Shown piece by piece: positions 24,516 to 33,342 of a stretch of 64,000 nucleotides of DNA (the first letter of the stretch is position 1; each line of letters starts with the position of its first letter). The notes beneath the pieces were generated by a model, which did not search any database, was not told where the DNA came from, and saw nothing but the letters and a program-made list of their open reading frames with translations. The DNA is from UBA1429 sp964482225. GTDB taxonomy: Bacteria; Chloroflexota; Anaerolineae; UBA1429. The position numbers and the translations under genes were made by a program. The stretch covers positions 100,603 through 164,602 of the forward strand of contig CAYZWT010000003.1 of the NCBI GenBank assembly GCA_964482225.1, in the 5' to 3' direction.

Positions 24516-26396
24516 ATGGTTCGCTCGTTTCACAACAAGATCCTGCGCGTCAACCTGAGCACCGGCGCCATTACCGTGGATGAGCCCGGTCCCCTGTACT
24601 TTCGCAGGTACATGGGCGGCTGGAACATCATCGCCGACGTGCTCCTGAAGGAGGTGCCCCAAGGCGCCGATCCCTTGGGCCCCGAGAACAAGCTCGTCTT
24701 TGCGCCTGGCGTGCTCACCGGCCTGGCCGTCAGCGGCGCCTCGCGCAATGCCGTGGGCGCCAAGTCGCCCCTCACCGGCGGCTTTGGCGTGGGCGAGGTG
24801 GGCGGTTTCTTTCCCAACGAGCTCAAGCGCGCCGGCTTTGACGCCGTCATCGTCGAGGGCGCCTCGGATCACCCCGTCTATCTCTGGATCAAGGATGGCG
24901 AGGTGGAGATCCGCGATGCCTCGCACCTGTGGGGCCTGACCACCAAAGAGACCATGGAGGCGATCCAGGAGGAACTGGACGACCGACGCATCCGCATGGC
25001 CATGATCGGCCCGGGCGGTGAAAACATGGTCAAGTATGCCTGCGTGATGAACGAGCTCAAAGACGCCGCCGGACGCACCGGCATGGGCGCCGTCATGGGC
25101 TCCAAGATGCTCAAGGCCGTGGCCGTGCGCGGCACCACCAACCTGGATGGCGTGGACGCCGACACCATCCGCGCCATGGCCCGCCGGGCCGCCGAAGAGG
25201 TGCGCGCGGGCACCCGCTCCGCCGGCCTCTCCAAATGGGGCACCGGCGGCGGCGACCTGACCGATGGCCTGTTGCAGGGCAACCTGCCCGTCAACAACTT
25301 TCGCGATGGCGAGTGGGAAGCGATCGGCGATCTCAGTTTCATCATGAACAAGATCGGAACCGGCATGGAGGCCTGCTTTGCCTGCGCCGTGCGCTGCAAA
25401 AAGGTCGTGGCAGCCGAGGGCGTGGATTCCGACTATGGCGGACCCGAGTACGAGACCCTGGGCTCCCTGGGCTCCACCTGCGGCGTCGGCGATGTGGTGG
25501 CCGTCTCTATCGGCAACCAGCTCTGCAACGCCTACTCGCTGGATACCATCGGCGCCGGCGTCACCATCGCCCTGGCGATGGAGGCCTTTGAGAATGGCCT
25601 CCTGACCCTGGAGGACACCGACGGCATTGACCTGCGCTTTGGCAATGGCGATGCGATGGTGGCCATGATCGAAAAGATCGGCAAGCGCGAGGGGCTGGGC
25701 GATCTGCTGGCCGAGGGTATGGACACCGTCGCGGAGCGGTTGGGCGGCGACGCCTGGACCTATGCCGTGCACACCAAGGGACAGGCATTCCCCATGCACG
25801 AGCCCCGGCTCAAGCGCGGTCTGGCCATTGGCTATGCCGTCTCGCCCACGGGCGCGGACCACTGCCACTCGCTGCACGATACGGGCCTGATGAACGCTAC
25901 TGAAGAGGGCTTTTTGGCGGGCGGGCTGCGCCGCTATGGCGTGCTGGAGCCGATCCCCCTGGCCGACCTGGGCCCCGCCAAGGTGCACGCCTTTATGATG
26001 AACACCATCTCGTCGGTGATGCCCAACTGCCTGACCATGTGCAATTTCCCCGGCTGGAGCCTGCGCGAGCTGACCGACATGGTCAACGCCGCCACCGGCT
26101 GGGATTGCACCGAGTATGAGCTGCTCAAGGTGGGCGAGCGGGCGCTAAACCTGGCGCGCGCCTTTAACATGCGCGAGGGGCTCACCGTGGAGGATGATCG
26201 CCTTTCGGAGCGCAGCTATGGCCCCACCAAGGGCGGCGCGCTGGCCGAGGGCGGCATTGACCGCGAGGAACTGCGCGAGGCCGTGCACACCTATTACGAG
26301 ATGATGGGGTGGGATCGCGAGACGGGCGTCCCCGGCGCCGCCAAGCTCCACGAGCTGGGCGTCGGCTGGGCGGTCCAGTACCTCCCCAAAAAGTAG
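24516..26396 (+). CDS. Aldehyde:ferredoxin oxidoreductase (tungsten enzyme family)
   Basis: 626 residues, family length. The N-terminal domain binds bis-pterin; the [4Fe-4S] ligands are CFACAVRC (Cys287, 290, 294) and a late Cys in PNCLTMC (505/509). RTGMGAVMGSKMLKAVAVRG and GGPEYETLGSLGSTCGV are AOR signatures. It oxidises an aldehyde to an acid (or the reverse) with ferredoxin and a tungsto- or molybdopterin. GGAGGAC precedes the ATG. It stands alone on its strand, ending at a 14-bp hairpin. The substrate class cannot be told from the sequence. Confidence 0.93.
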   Translation: MVRSFHNKILRVNLSTGAITVDEPGPLYFRRYMGGWNIIADVLLKEVPQGADPLGPENKLVFAPGVLTGLAVSGASRNAVGAKSPLTGGFGVGEVGGFFPNELKRAGFDAVIVEGASDHPVYLWIKDGEVEIRDASHLWGLTTKETMEAIQEELDDRRIRMAMIGPGGENMVKYACVMNELKDAAGRTGMGAVMGSKMLKAVAVRGTTNLDGVDADTIRAMARRAAEEVRAGTRSAGLSKWGTGGGDLTDGLLQGNLPVNNFRDGEWEAIGDLSFIMNKIGTGMEACFACAVRCKKVVAAEGVDSDYGGPEYETLGSLGSTCGVGDVVAVSIGNQLCNAYSLDTIGAGVTIALAMEAFENGLLTLEDTDGIDLRFGNGDAMVAMIEKIGKREGLGDLLAEGMDTVAERLGGDAWTYAVHTKGQAFPMHEPRLKRGLAIGYAVSPTGADHCHSLHDTGLMNATEEGFLAGGLRRYGVLEPIPLADLGPAKVHAFMMNTISSVMPNCLTMCNFPGWSLRELTDMVNAATGWDCTEYELLKVGERALNLARAFNMREGLTVEDDRLSERSYGPTKGGALAEGGIDREELREAVHTYYEMMGWDRETGVPGAAKLHELGVGWAVQYLPKK

Positions 26397-26420
26397 GCGC
26401 CCGAACGCGCCACGCTGTTA

Positions 26421-26462
26421 CGCCAGGGCCTGCCGGGTTACAAGATCTGGCAGGCCCTGGCG
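26421..26462 (+). terminator. Terminator-like hairpin after AOR
   Basis: 14-bp perfect arms (26421-26434, 26449-26462; CGCCAGGGCCTGCC and complement) 25 bases after the stop. Only GTTGAGG follows, so it may act mostly as a 3' protecting stem. Confidence 0.6.
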
Positions 26463-26552
26463 GTTGAGGCCAGAACCCGAATGCAGTGGCTTGACCCAAT
26501 GGTAGAGCGACTGCGGTGTTGTCTATGTAGCAGCCGCAGCAAGGAGGAGCGA

Positions 26553-27218
26553 GTGCCCGAGCAGACCCCGCCCGAGCCGATCCGCATTGCAGCAGCCGGG
26601 CCTGAGCACCTTTCCACAGCAGGCCAGGTGTTGGCGGATGCCTTCCAGGATGAGGCGTCCACCAACCATATCCTCGATCTTGCCACCCCTCAAGCTCGCC
26701 GATCCTTTGCGCACGCCATGACGCTCTCACTCATCCGCTCGTATGCTCAAGGCAGCACGATCCTGGTGGCCATGCGGGATGACGCCGTTGTGGGCGTGGC
26801 CGCCCTGGCGCGGAGTGGCGGGCCTGCGCGAGCCTCGTTCTTGGTGCGCATGCGAGGCATGTTGCCTCACATGCCTGGCCTTGTACGATTGGCTGCCCAT
26901 CTGCGGTGGCGCAACTTGATCGCTGCGGGCAGAGCCATTCAGACGCCCCCTGGCCTGAGCGAGGGGAACGATCTGCTCGAATGGCTTGCCGTGGCCCCGG
27001 GGCAGCAGGGGCGCGGGATCGGGCGTATGCTGCTGGCCGCGCTCCAAACGGGGCAAGGCGGCCAGATGAGATCTCGGGGCATTTACACCTATACGGTCGG
27101 TGAGGGGAACCGTGTCTTCTATGAGCGCTGCGGATACCGTGTGCGCGCGCGACAGGGGGCTGGTCCGGCATTTGTGGTCTATCACCTAACGCTGCCGTCG
27201 GATCGGGCAACGGCCTAG
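26553..27218 (+). CDS. GNAT-family N-acetyltransferase
   Basis: 221 residues from GTG 26553, chosen because AAGGAGGAG stands 5 bases before it; an in-frame ATG at 26481 lacks a ribosome site. The acetyl-CoA motif A is EWLAVAPGQQGRGIGRMLLAAL (near 145-166), followed by the motif B region ending VFYERCGYRV. The target is unknown; similar stand-alone GNATs modify small molecules or proteins. Confidence 0.82.
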   Translation: MPEQTPPEPIRIAAAGPEHLSTAGQVLADAFQDEASTNHILDLATPQARRSFAHAMTLSLIRSYAQGSTILVAMRDDAVVGVAALARSGGPARASFLVRMRGMLPHMPGLVRLAAHLRWRNLIAAGRAIQTPPGLSEGNDLLEWLAVAPGQQGRGIGRMLLAALQTGQGGQMRSRGIYTYTVGEGNRVFYERCGYRVRARQGAGPAFVVYHLTLPSDRATA

Positions 27219-27357
27219 GGAGTAGCAAGCAAGTTAGGCTACTCCTCGCCGGCGGGGGACGGCGCCAGCCTGGATTGGGCTGCTGGATACGCATTCTCAC
27301 AATGGGCCTGTTAGGTTGTATCGGTAGGCCTGCTTGGCACAAAAGGAAGGAGCCACC

Positions 27358-28377
27358 ATGCAAGAGATCGGTTGGGGCATCCTGGGGCCGGGGCGCATCG
27401 CCACCCTCACCACCCAGGGGCCATTGATGAACCTGCCGGGCGTCCGAAGGGTGGCTGTGGGCTCGCGCGATGCCGCCCGCGCCGCCGCCTTTGCCGAGCG
27501 TTTCGGCTTTGACCGGAGCTATGGCAGCTATCTGGAGCTAGTCCAAGACCCTGACGTGCAGGTGGTGTACGTCGCCACGCCGCACCCCTGGCACAAGGAG
27601 CATACGATCCTCTGCCTGGAGCATGGCAAGCATGTGCTCTGCGAAAAGCCGATGGCTATGAATGCAGGCGAGGTGCGCGAGATGGTCGCCTGCGCCCGCC
27701 TAAGCGGCCGCTATCTGGCCGAGGCCTTTTTCACGTATTGGAGCCCCATGCTGCGCCAGGTGCGCCGCTGGATCGAGGAGGGGCGCATCGGCGAGGTGCG
27801 CATGCTCTGGGCCAGTTGCGGCGGCCGCAATAAGCTGGATCCCGCCAACCGCCTGTTCGACAAGGCCCTGGGCGGCGGCGCCCTGCTGGACATCGGCTGC
27901 TATGCCGTCAGCCTGGCCCACCAGCTACTCGGCGCGCCCCAGCAGGTGCTGGCCTCGGGCGCCCTGGGCGAGACCGGCGTGGATGAGCAAGAGGCGATGA
28001 TCCTGCGCTACCCGGGCGACAAGCTGGCCGTCCTCTCTTCTGCGATCCGCACGGCCCAGCGCAACGACGCCGTGATCCAGGGCACCGAGGGGCGCATCAC
28101 CATGCTGCCCGCCTGGTGGGGCGGGCCACGCACCGCCATCCTCACCGTGGGCCAGGAGGAGACCCGTTTTCAGGACACGGAGGCCGAGCAGCTCTATGCG
28201 GGCCCCTTGAGCAGCCACGAAAAGTCGTGGATGATCGCCGAGGTCATGCAAGATATCGCTGCCGGACGGCTGGAGAGCCCCGTGATGCCTCTCGCCCTAT
28301 CGCTGGGCATCGCCGAGACCATGGACGCCATCCGCGCCCAGATCGGCTTGCGCTATGCCGCCGACGGGGCCGCATGA
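27358..28377 (+). CDS. Gfo/Idh/MocA-family oxidoreductase
   Basis: 339 residues. The Rossmann NAD(P) site is GILGPGRIATLTT at the N-terminus, and EHGKHVLCEKPMAMN near 95 carries the catalytic-region Lys (EKP). GGGALLDIGCYAVSLAHQLLG is the usual C-terminal-domain motif. Start ATG 27358 has AAGGAAGGAG before it. These enzymes oxidise sugars or inositols, or act on trans-dihydrodiols. It lies 37 bases before a hydrolase gene, probably in one transcript. Confidence 0.88.
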   Translation: MQEIGWGILGPGRIATLTTQGPLMNLPGVRRVAVGSRDAARAAAFAERFGFDRSYGSYLELVQDPDVQVVYVATPHPWHKEHTILCLEHGKHVLCEKPMAMNAGEVREMVACARLSGRYLAEAFFTYWSPMLRQVRRWIEEGRIGEVRMLWASCGGRNKLDPANRLFDKALGGGALLDIGCYAVSLAHQLLGAPQQVLASGALGETGVDEQEAMILRYPGDKLAVLSSAIRTAQRNDAVIQGTEGRITMLPAWWGGPRTAILTVGQEETRFQDTEAEQLYAGPLSSHEKSWMIAEVMQDIAAGRLESPVMPLALSLGIAETMDAIRAQIGLRYAADGAA

Positions 28378-28414
28378 TCTGGGCGACCGCTGGCAACACA
28401 AGGAGCCAGACCAA

Positions 28415-29314
28415 ATGAACATCCACAGCCTGCTGGATGATCTCACCGTCTATAGCTCGCTGGCCATGCTGGCCAAGACGCGCTATTTTCGCGACGACCA
28501 CTCCAGCGCCGACATGCCCGCGCATCTGGCCGCCATCGAGCTAGACGTGCCCCCCATCGTGGGCGTGGGGCTCTATGAGGTGCGCGGGCGCTCGCTGGCG
28601 GGCGAGGTGGACCCCGCCTTTCGCGTGGCCCAGTGGCGCGGCCCGGGCCACGCCACCATTCTCTATCACCACGGCACCAGCGAGAATCCTTACGACATGA
28701 GTTTTCGCTACATCCTGCCGTTCCGCAAGGTCGAGATACCGGCCAATCTGATCGTGCTACGTGCACCGTTCAACCGCTCGTTCCGCGATTTCGCCGCCAG
28801 CATCGCCCGGCTGGAGAACTATGTCGCCATGATGGCTACGTCGGCGCGGCTGGTCGAGGAACTGGTGCGGCGCCTGCACGATCAAGGCGCCGGGCCGGTG
28901 GTGGTCTCAGGCACCAGCCTGGGTGGGTTCATCGCCAATTTGCACCACGCCCACTATGGCTCCGCCGATGCCTATACGCCTCTGCTGGCCGGGGCTGCCA
29001 TGGACGCCGTACTGCTGGATACCATCTATCGCAAGCTGGTGGCGATCCAGGACGAGCGATCCGCCCACGACCTGCGCCGCGCGCTCAACTTTGAGGACGC
29101 CTTTTCCCGGGCAGATCTGACCAAGAGCTATCCGGTGCTGGCCCGCCATGATCGCTATATTGACTATGAGCGGCAGGCGCGCTGCTATGGCGGACGCTCG
29201 GTCCGCGTCCTGGAAAAGGGCCATGTGACGGGTGCTCTCTCCACAAGGTTCCTGCGCCAACACCTCCTCGCAGCCGCAGGCATCTCGACCGACGGCGATC
29301 CGCCAATGGTATAG
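28415..29314 (+). CDS. Alpha/beta-hydrolase-fold protein
   Basis: 299 residues. ATILYHHGTSE is the oxyanion-region strand and HG motif; VVVSGTSLGGFIANLHHAHYG holds the nucleophile elbow G-T-S-L-G-G (near 168). A late RHDRYIDY and EKGHVTG could supply the acid and the catalytic His. No signal peptide. AAGGAG precedes ATG 28415. Substrate unknown; co-transcription with the Gfo/Idh oxidoreductase suggests a sugar ester or lactone, which is only a guess. Confidence 0.7.
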   Translation: MNIHSLLDDLTVYSSLAMLAKTRYFRDDHSSADMPAHLAAIELDVPPIVGVGLYEVRGRSLAGEVDPAFRVAQWRGPGHATILYHHGTSENPYDMSFRYILPFRKVEIPANLIVLRAPFNRSFRDFAASIARLENYVAMMATSARLVEELVRRLHDQGAGPVVVSGTSLGGFIANLHHAHYGSADAYTPLLAGAAMDAVLLDTIYRKLVAIQDERSAHDLRRALNFEDAFSRADLTKSYPVLARHDRYIDYERQARCYGGRSVRVLEKGHVTGALSTRFLRQHLLAAAGISTDGDPPMV

Positions 29315-29354
29315 GCGCACCGCTTTGCAGGGAATGCGCGACCCGACCGCTCGC

Positions 29355-29383
29355 TTGGCCGCCGCCTCGCCTTCTGCTAGAAT
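29355..29383 (+). promoter_or_regulatory. Promoter TTGGCC-17-TAGAAT for aspS
   Basis: -35 TTGGCC (29355-29360), 17-base spacer, extended -10 TGC-TAGAAT (29378-29383). Predicted start near 29390, leader about 33 bases. Confidence 0.65.
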
Positions 29384-29422
29384 GTTCGCCACGTCAGGCA
29401 CAGCACCCAGGAGGCGGCGCCC

Positions 29423-30748
29423 GTGGAACGCACAACCATTGCACAGATTCCCGAACGTATCGGCCAGCAGGTCTGCATACAGGGCTTTGTCCATGCCGTA
29501 CGCGATCAAAAGGCCGTGCAATTCCTGGTGGTGCGCGACCGCACCGGCCAGGTGCAGGTGGTTGTCGAGCGCAACGACGCCAATGCGGCGCTGAATGCCC
29601 TGGTGGCGAGCCTCACCCGCGAGTCGGCGGTGACGATCACGGGTCTGGCGGCGGCCAACCCCCGGGTGCGCCTGGGCGGCGTCGAACTCTATTGCCAAGA
29701 GCTGGTCGTCGAGTCGTTGGCCGAGGCCGAGCTGCCCATTGACGTCTGGGGTCGCACCGAGACCCTGGCCTCCAAGCGGCTGGACTGGCGCTTTCTCGAT
29801 CTGCGCCAGCCCCGCTACCAGCTCCTGTTCGATGTGCAGACCACCGCAGAGCACGCCATGCGCTCTTTCTGGGTCGCGGAGGGCTTTTGCGAGATCCACT
29901 CGCCCAAGATCATGGGCAGCCCCAGCGAATCGGGCGCCGAGCTCTTTTCGCTCGACTATTTCGGGCAGACGGCCTATCTGGCCCAATCGCCCCAGTTCTA
30001 CAAGCAGATGGCCATGGCCGCTGGGCTGGAGCGTGTGTTCGAGATCGGGCCGGTCTTTCGCGCCGATCCCTCCCAAACCACGCGCCACGCCGCCGAGTTT
30101 ACCAGCGTAGATATGGAGATGTCCTGGATCTCTTCGCACGAGGACGTGATGGCCCTCGAGGAGCGCTGGCTCCGGCATGTGCTGGCGGCTGTGCAGGCCA
30201 CCCACGGCGACGCCATCGCCGAGCAGTATGGCGTGGCGGTCGTCGCGCCCAAGCTTCCCTTTCCCCGGCTGACCATGGCCGAGGCCCAGGCACTGCTGCG
30301 CCAGGCGGGCTATACCCCGCCGGCCGATAGCCGCTCCGACGACCTGGACCCCGGCGGTGAGCGCGTGGTCGCCGAGGCCATGCGCCGCGAGCATGGGCAC
30401 GCCTTTGTGTTCATCACCGACTATCCGATCTCGGTGCGCCCCTTTTACCACATGCGCCACCCCGATGACCCCACCCTGACCCGCAGTTTCGACCTGCTCT
30501 GGAAGGGCGTCGAAATCACCACCGGCGCCCAGCGCGAGCATCGCTACGACGTGTTACAGGCCCAGGCGCTGGAAAAGGGCCTCTCGCTAGAGCCGCTGCG
30601 CTTTTACCTCGATTTCTTCCGCTACGGCTGCCCGCCCCACGGCGGCCTGGGGTTCGGCCTGGGGCGCATGCTGATGCTCCTGCTGGAGCAGCCCAGCCTG
30701 CGCGAGGTCACCTTTCTCCATCGCGGCCTCAATCGCCTTACGCCCTGA
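29423..30748 (+). CDS. aspS: Aspartyl-tRNA synthetase, archaeal-type (possibly non-discriminating)
   Basis: 441 residues, the compact form without the GAD insertion of standard bacterial AspRS. An OB-fold anticodon domain (about 1-110) is followed by class II core motifs: motif 1 region with FLDLRQPRY, motif 2 FRADPSQTTRHAAEFTSVD, motif 3 GLGFGLGRMLMLLL, and the aspartate-binding AYLAQSPQFYKQ. Start is GTG 29423 with AGGAGG 8 bases upstream. Archaeal-type AspRS in bacteria often charges tRNA-Asn as well and works with GatCAB; that cannot be decided from this gene alone. Confidence 0.92.
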   Translation: MERTTIAQIPERIGQQVCIQGFVHAVRDQKAVQFLVVRDRTGQVQVVVERNDANAALNALVASLTRESAVTITGLAAANPRVRLGGVELYCQELVVESLAEAELPIDVWGRTETLASKRLDWRFLDLRQPRYQLLFDVQTTAEHAMRSFWVAEGFCEIHSPKIMGSPSESGAELFSLDYFGQTAYLAQSPQFYKQMAMAAGLERVFEIGPVFRADPSQTTRHAAEFTSVDMEMSWISSHEDVMALEERWLRHVLAAVQATHGDAIAEQYGVAVVAPKLPFPRLTMAEAQALLRQAGYTPPADSRSDDLDPGGERVVAEAMRREHGHAFVFITDYPISVRPFYHMRHPDDPTLTRSFDLLWKGVEITTGAQREHRYDVLQAQALEKGLSLEPLRFYLDFFRYGCPPHGGLGFGLGRMLMLLLEQPSLREVTFLHRGLNRLTP

Positions 30749-30755
30749 GCAAAAC

Positions 30756-30785
30756 GGCGTGCGAACGTCCACACGTTTTCACGCC
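30756..30785 (+). terminator. Terminator-like hairpin after aspS
   Basis: GGCGTG/CACGCC outer arms and AACGT/ACGTT inner arms around a 4-base loop, starting 8 bases after the stop. No T-run. Confidence 0.45.
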
Positions 30786-30853
30786 AGAGGTATCAGTTCA
30801 GACTTGGGGGAAAGAGGCCAACACGTTGGGGACGGCGGCGGCGAACCGTGGAG

Positions 30854-30872
30854 GGCGGGCGTCTCGCCCGCC
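30854..30872. repeat. Dispersed palindrome GGCGGGCG-TCT-CGCCCGCC
   Basis: Perfect 8-bp stem with TCT loop, preceded by GGAG. It is the same family as 33298-33316 and the ends of 19760-19883. A second hairpin with one G-U pair (GTAGGGGCG...CGCCTCTAC, 30875-30900) follows directly. Confidence 0.55.
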
Positions 30873-30951
30873 TTGTAGGGGCGCGGCATGCCGCCTCTAC
30901 TATAAAACCATAGAAAAATACATTACACACGTATAGGCAAAACTGACGCCA

Positions 30952-30967
30952 GACGCATGTATGCGTC
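30952..30967. repeat. Palindrome GACGCAT-GT-ATGCGTC
   Basis: Perfect 7-bp arms. Related to the GATGCG/CGCATC palindromes at 19891 and 50430. Confidence 0.4.
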
Positions 30968-31181
30968 CATAGCGAGGCTGTGTGCTCACCGTCTGCAGGA
31001 TATTGGCATCACTTCCTGGTCAACTAGGAACTCGTTCCCCCAATTCTGAACAGTTGCCGCCAGAGTCTTGTCCAAAACGCCCTTGTCGCGCTTGCCGGCT
31101 TGTGGTACGCTGGTGCCATCGGGGATTGATGCATGGGCCGCGATGGGCGCGGCCAGGAATCACCATGACGTGGAGGCCAAG

Positions 31182-31952
31182 ATGAAAGAGAACGTGGTCG
31201 TAGCACAGCTATACACCGTGCGCGAGTTCTGCCAGGACCTGGAGGGGGTCAAGCGCAGCCTGGAAAAGGTGGCCACCATCGGCTACAAGGCGGTGCAGGT
31301 CTCGGGCTTTGGCGATGTGTCGCCCCAGCAGGTCGCCCAGATCTGCAAGGCCAACGGCCTGACCATCGCATCCAGCCACATGAACTGGGATCGCTTCCTG
31401 ACCGACCTGGAGGGCATCATCGAGGAGCACCAGCTCTGGGAGTGCGCGCATCCGGCCATCGGCGGCATCTTTCGCGGGTACGAGGGGGCCGAGGGCGTGG
31501 TCAAGTTCCTGGCCGAGCTGGGGCCCGTGGCCGAGCGCCTGGCCGAGGTGGGCATGGACTTTTCCTACCACAACCACAACCACGAGTTCGCCAAGTGGGG
31601 CGAAAAGACCTGGTTCGAGATGCTGGTGGAGCAGAGCAACCCGGCGCATTTGAAGCTCGAGATTGATACCTACTGGGTGCAGGCGGGCGGCGCCGACCCG
31701 GCCTACTGGGTGCGCCGCTGCGCCGGCCGCCAGCCGCTGTTGCACCTCAAGGACATGGCCGTCACACCCCAGCGCGAGCAGCGCTTTGCCGAGATCGGCG
31801 AGGGCAACCTGAACTGGCCTGCCATCCTGGAGGCGGCTGAAGAGGCGGGCGTCGAGTGGTACTGCGTCGAGCAGGATCGTTGCTATGAGCGCGACCCATT
31901 CGAGTCGCTGGCCATCAGCTATCGCAACCTGAATGCGATGGGTTTGAGCTAA
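31182..31952 (+). CDS. Sugar phosphate isomerase/epimerase (TIM barrel, AP endonuclease 2 fold)
   Basis: 256 residues. Strand/loop motifs include GYKAVQVSGFG, ASSHMNW, the metal site FSYHNHNHEF (near 130), KLEIDTYWVQAGG, LLHLKDM and a late YCVEQDRCYE. This is the IolE/xylose-isomerase-like group that acts on sugars or inososes with a divalent metal. ATG 31182 is chosen for GGAGG five bases upstream; the frame continues further up without family resemblance. A hairpin separates it from the enolase-superfamily gene, but both fit a sugar catabolic set. Confidence 0.85.
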   Translation: MKENVVVAQLYTVREFCQDLEGVKRSLEKVATIGYKAVQVSGFGDVSPQQVAQICKANGLTIASSHMNWDRFLTDLEGIIEEHQLWECAHPAIGGIFRGYEGAEGVVKFLAELGPVAERLAEVGMDFSYHNHNHEFAKWGEKTWFEMLVEQSNPAHLKLEIDTYWVQAGGADPAYWVRRCAGRQPLLHLKDMAVTPQREQRFAEIGEGNLNWPAILEAAEEAGVEWYCVEQDRCYERDPFESLAISYRNLNAMGLS

Positions 31953-31966
31953 CCCCAGATTGACCA

Positions 31967-31993
31967 CGAGGGAGCCGCAGTCCGGCTCCCTCG
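31967..31993 (+). terminator. Terminator-like hairpin after the isomerase gene
   Basis: 10-bp perfect arms CGAGGGAGCC/GGCTCCCTCG with a 7-base loop and a T-rich tail (TCGCTTGTTGTC). It suggests the isomerase and the following dehydratase are not simply one transcript. Confidence 0.6.
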
Positions 31994-32037
31994 TCGCTTG
32001 TTGTCTATGAGCTGTCGTCTGCTATGAGAGGAGCGGC

Positions 32038-33237
32038 ATGAAGATCACAGGGATTCGTTTCGTGCAGGTCGAGGGCATGTGGGACTATCACGGGCCGATG
32101 CAAGAGGAGCGCTTGGTGCGTCCCCTGGACATCTATCCCGAGTTCCGCGCCATTGGGGCCGGTTGGGCCATGCGCGGCGGGCCCGATGGCAAGCCCCCTT
32201 ACAGGCTTTCGCAGATATTCATGTTCATTGATTGCGACCAGGGCGTGAGCGGCATGTACGGGCCCATCAACGAGAGCCTGGGGCGCGCTGTCATGGGCCA
32301 GTTCGCTCGGATCGTGATCGGCGAGAACCCCCACGCCATCGAGCGCATTTGGGACAAGATGTATCGCCAGGCGATCCACGGGCGCAAGGGCGAGGCCATG
32401 ATGGCCATCAGCGCCGTGGACCTGGCGCTGTGGGACCTCAAGGGCAAGCTGCTGGGCGCGCCGGTCTATGAGCTGCTGGGCGGCCCCAGCCGCGACCGCA
32501 TCCCGGCCTATGCCTCTATGTTGGGGCATTCCATCGAGCCCGAGCTGGCGGCCCAACGCGCCCAAGAGGTGGTGGCCGCCGGATACAAAGCCACCAAGTG
32601 GTTCTTCCGCCACGACCCCACCGAGGGCGAGGAGGGCGCGCGCAAGAACCTTGAGTTGGTGCGCACGATCCGCGAGGCTGTGGGACCGGATGTGGAGATC
32701 ATGTTCGACGCCTGGAGCAGTTGGAGTGTGCCCTATACCATTATGATGGCCGAGCGCATGCAAGAGTATCGTCCCTGGTGGATCGAGGAGCCGGTGATGC
32801 CGGACATGATCCCCCAGTACGCCGAGATCCGCCGCGAGGTCAAGGGCATCGCCATCTCGGGCGGCGAGCACGAGTATACCCGCTGGGGCATCAAGGCCCT
32901 GCTGGACGCGGGCGCGGTGGACGTGATGCAGGCCGATCCCACCTGGGCGGGCGGCATCAGCGAGATGATCAAGATCGCGGCCTTGTGCTCGTCCTATGGC
33001 ATCCCGCTCATCCCGCACCACGGGGCCATGCCCTCGACCCAACTGATCGCCTCGCGCGATATCACCACCTGCCCGATGCAAGAATGGCTGATCCAGCATG
33101 GCAAGGTGAGCCAGGCCTTCCTGACCTACGAGATCGAGCCCAAGAACGGCTATATCGAGTTGCCCACGGCGCCCGGCATGAGCACAGAGCTCAACGACGA
33201 CGCCATCGAATCCCGCGTCGAGCTGGACCTGGGCTAG
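32038..33237 (+). CDS. Enolase-superfamily sugar-acid dehydratase (mandelate racemase subgroup)
   Basis: 399 residues. An N-terminal capping domain (to about 120) precedes a TIM barrel. Likely metal ligands are the Asp of MFDAWSSW (near 224), the Glu of IEEPVMP (near 250) and the Glu of SGGEHEY (near 280); PLIPHHGAMPS holds the catalytic His. YKATKWFFRHDP resembles L-rhamnonate dehydratase-like members. Such enzymes dehydrate aldonic acids to 2-keto-3-deoxy acids. The exact sugar acid is not determined. AGGAGC precedes the ATG, and a classic terminator follows. Confidence 0.85.
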   Translation: MKITGIRFVQVEGMWDYHGPMQEERLVRPLDIYPEFRAIGAGWAMRGGPDGKPPYRLSQIFMFIDCDQGVSGMYGPINESLGRAVMGQFARIVIGENPHAIERIWDKMYRQAIHGRKGEAMMAISAVDLALWDLKGKLLGAPVYELLGGPSRDRIPAYASMLGHSIEPELAAQRAQEVVAAGYKATKWFFRHDPTEGEEGARKNLELVRTIREAVGPDVEIMFDAWSSWSVPYTIMMAERMQEYRPWWIEEPVMPDMIPQYAEIRREVKGIAISGGEHEYTRWGIKALLDAGAVDVMQADPTWAGGISEMIKIAALCSSYGIPLIPHHGAMPSTQLIASRDITTCPMQEWLIQHGKVSQAFLTYEIEPKNGYIELPTAPGMSTELNDDAIESRVELDLG

Positions 33238-33257
33238 AGCCGCACATCTCAGCCGCA

Positions 33258-33284
33258 AGAGGGGGCGCCAAGCCCCCTCTTTTT
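33258..33284 (+). terminator. Rho-independent terminator
   Basis: AGAGGGGGC/GCCCCCTCT arms (33258-33266, 33272-33280), 5-base loop, TTTT tail. The clearest intrinsic terminator in the window, closing the dehydratase gene. Confidence 0.85.
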
Positions 33285-33297
33285 CATTGTCCCGGAG

Positions 33298-33316
33298 CGC
33301 GGGCGTCTCGCCCGCG
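33298..33316. repeat. Dispersed palindrome CGCGGGCG-TCT-CGCCCGCG
   Basis: Perfect 8-bp stem preceded by GGAG; same family as 30854-30872 and the ends of the MITE-like element. Confidence 0.55.
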
Positions 33317-33342
33317 TCGAGCTATCGTGGCTCCGCTTGCGC

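Larger units (their letters stand above)
30749..31181. other. Intergenic region with several palindromes
   Basis: 433 bases without a credible gene. They hold a likely aspS terminator (30756-30785), two adjacent palindromes (30854-30872 and 30875-30900), an AT-rich stretch (about 30900-30950) and a palindrome GACGCAT/ATGCGTC (30952-30967). The frame open upstream of the next gene (from 31068) lacks a ribosome site. Confidence 0.6.

Noticed and set aside
24462..25988. 508-codon open frame antisense to AOR
   Set aside because: Antisense shadow; AOR motifs and ribosome site are on the plus strand.
28907..30541. 544-codon open frame antisense to the hydrolase and aspS
   Set aside because: Mirror of strongly coding sequence on the plus strand; composition typical of antisense frames in GC-rich DNA; no motif.
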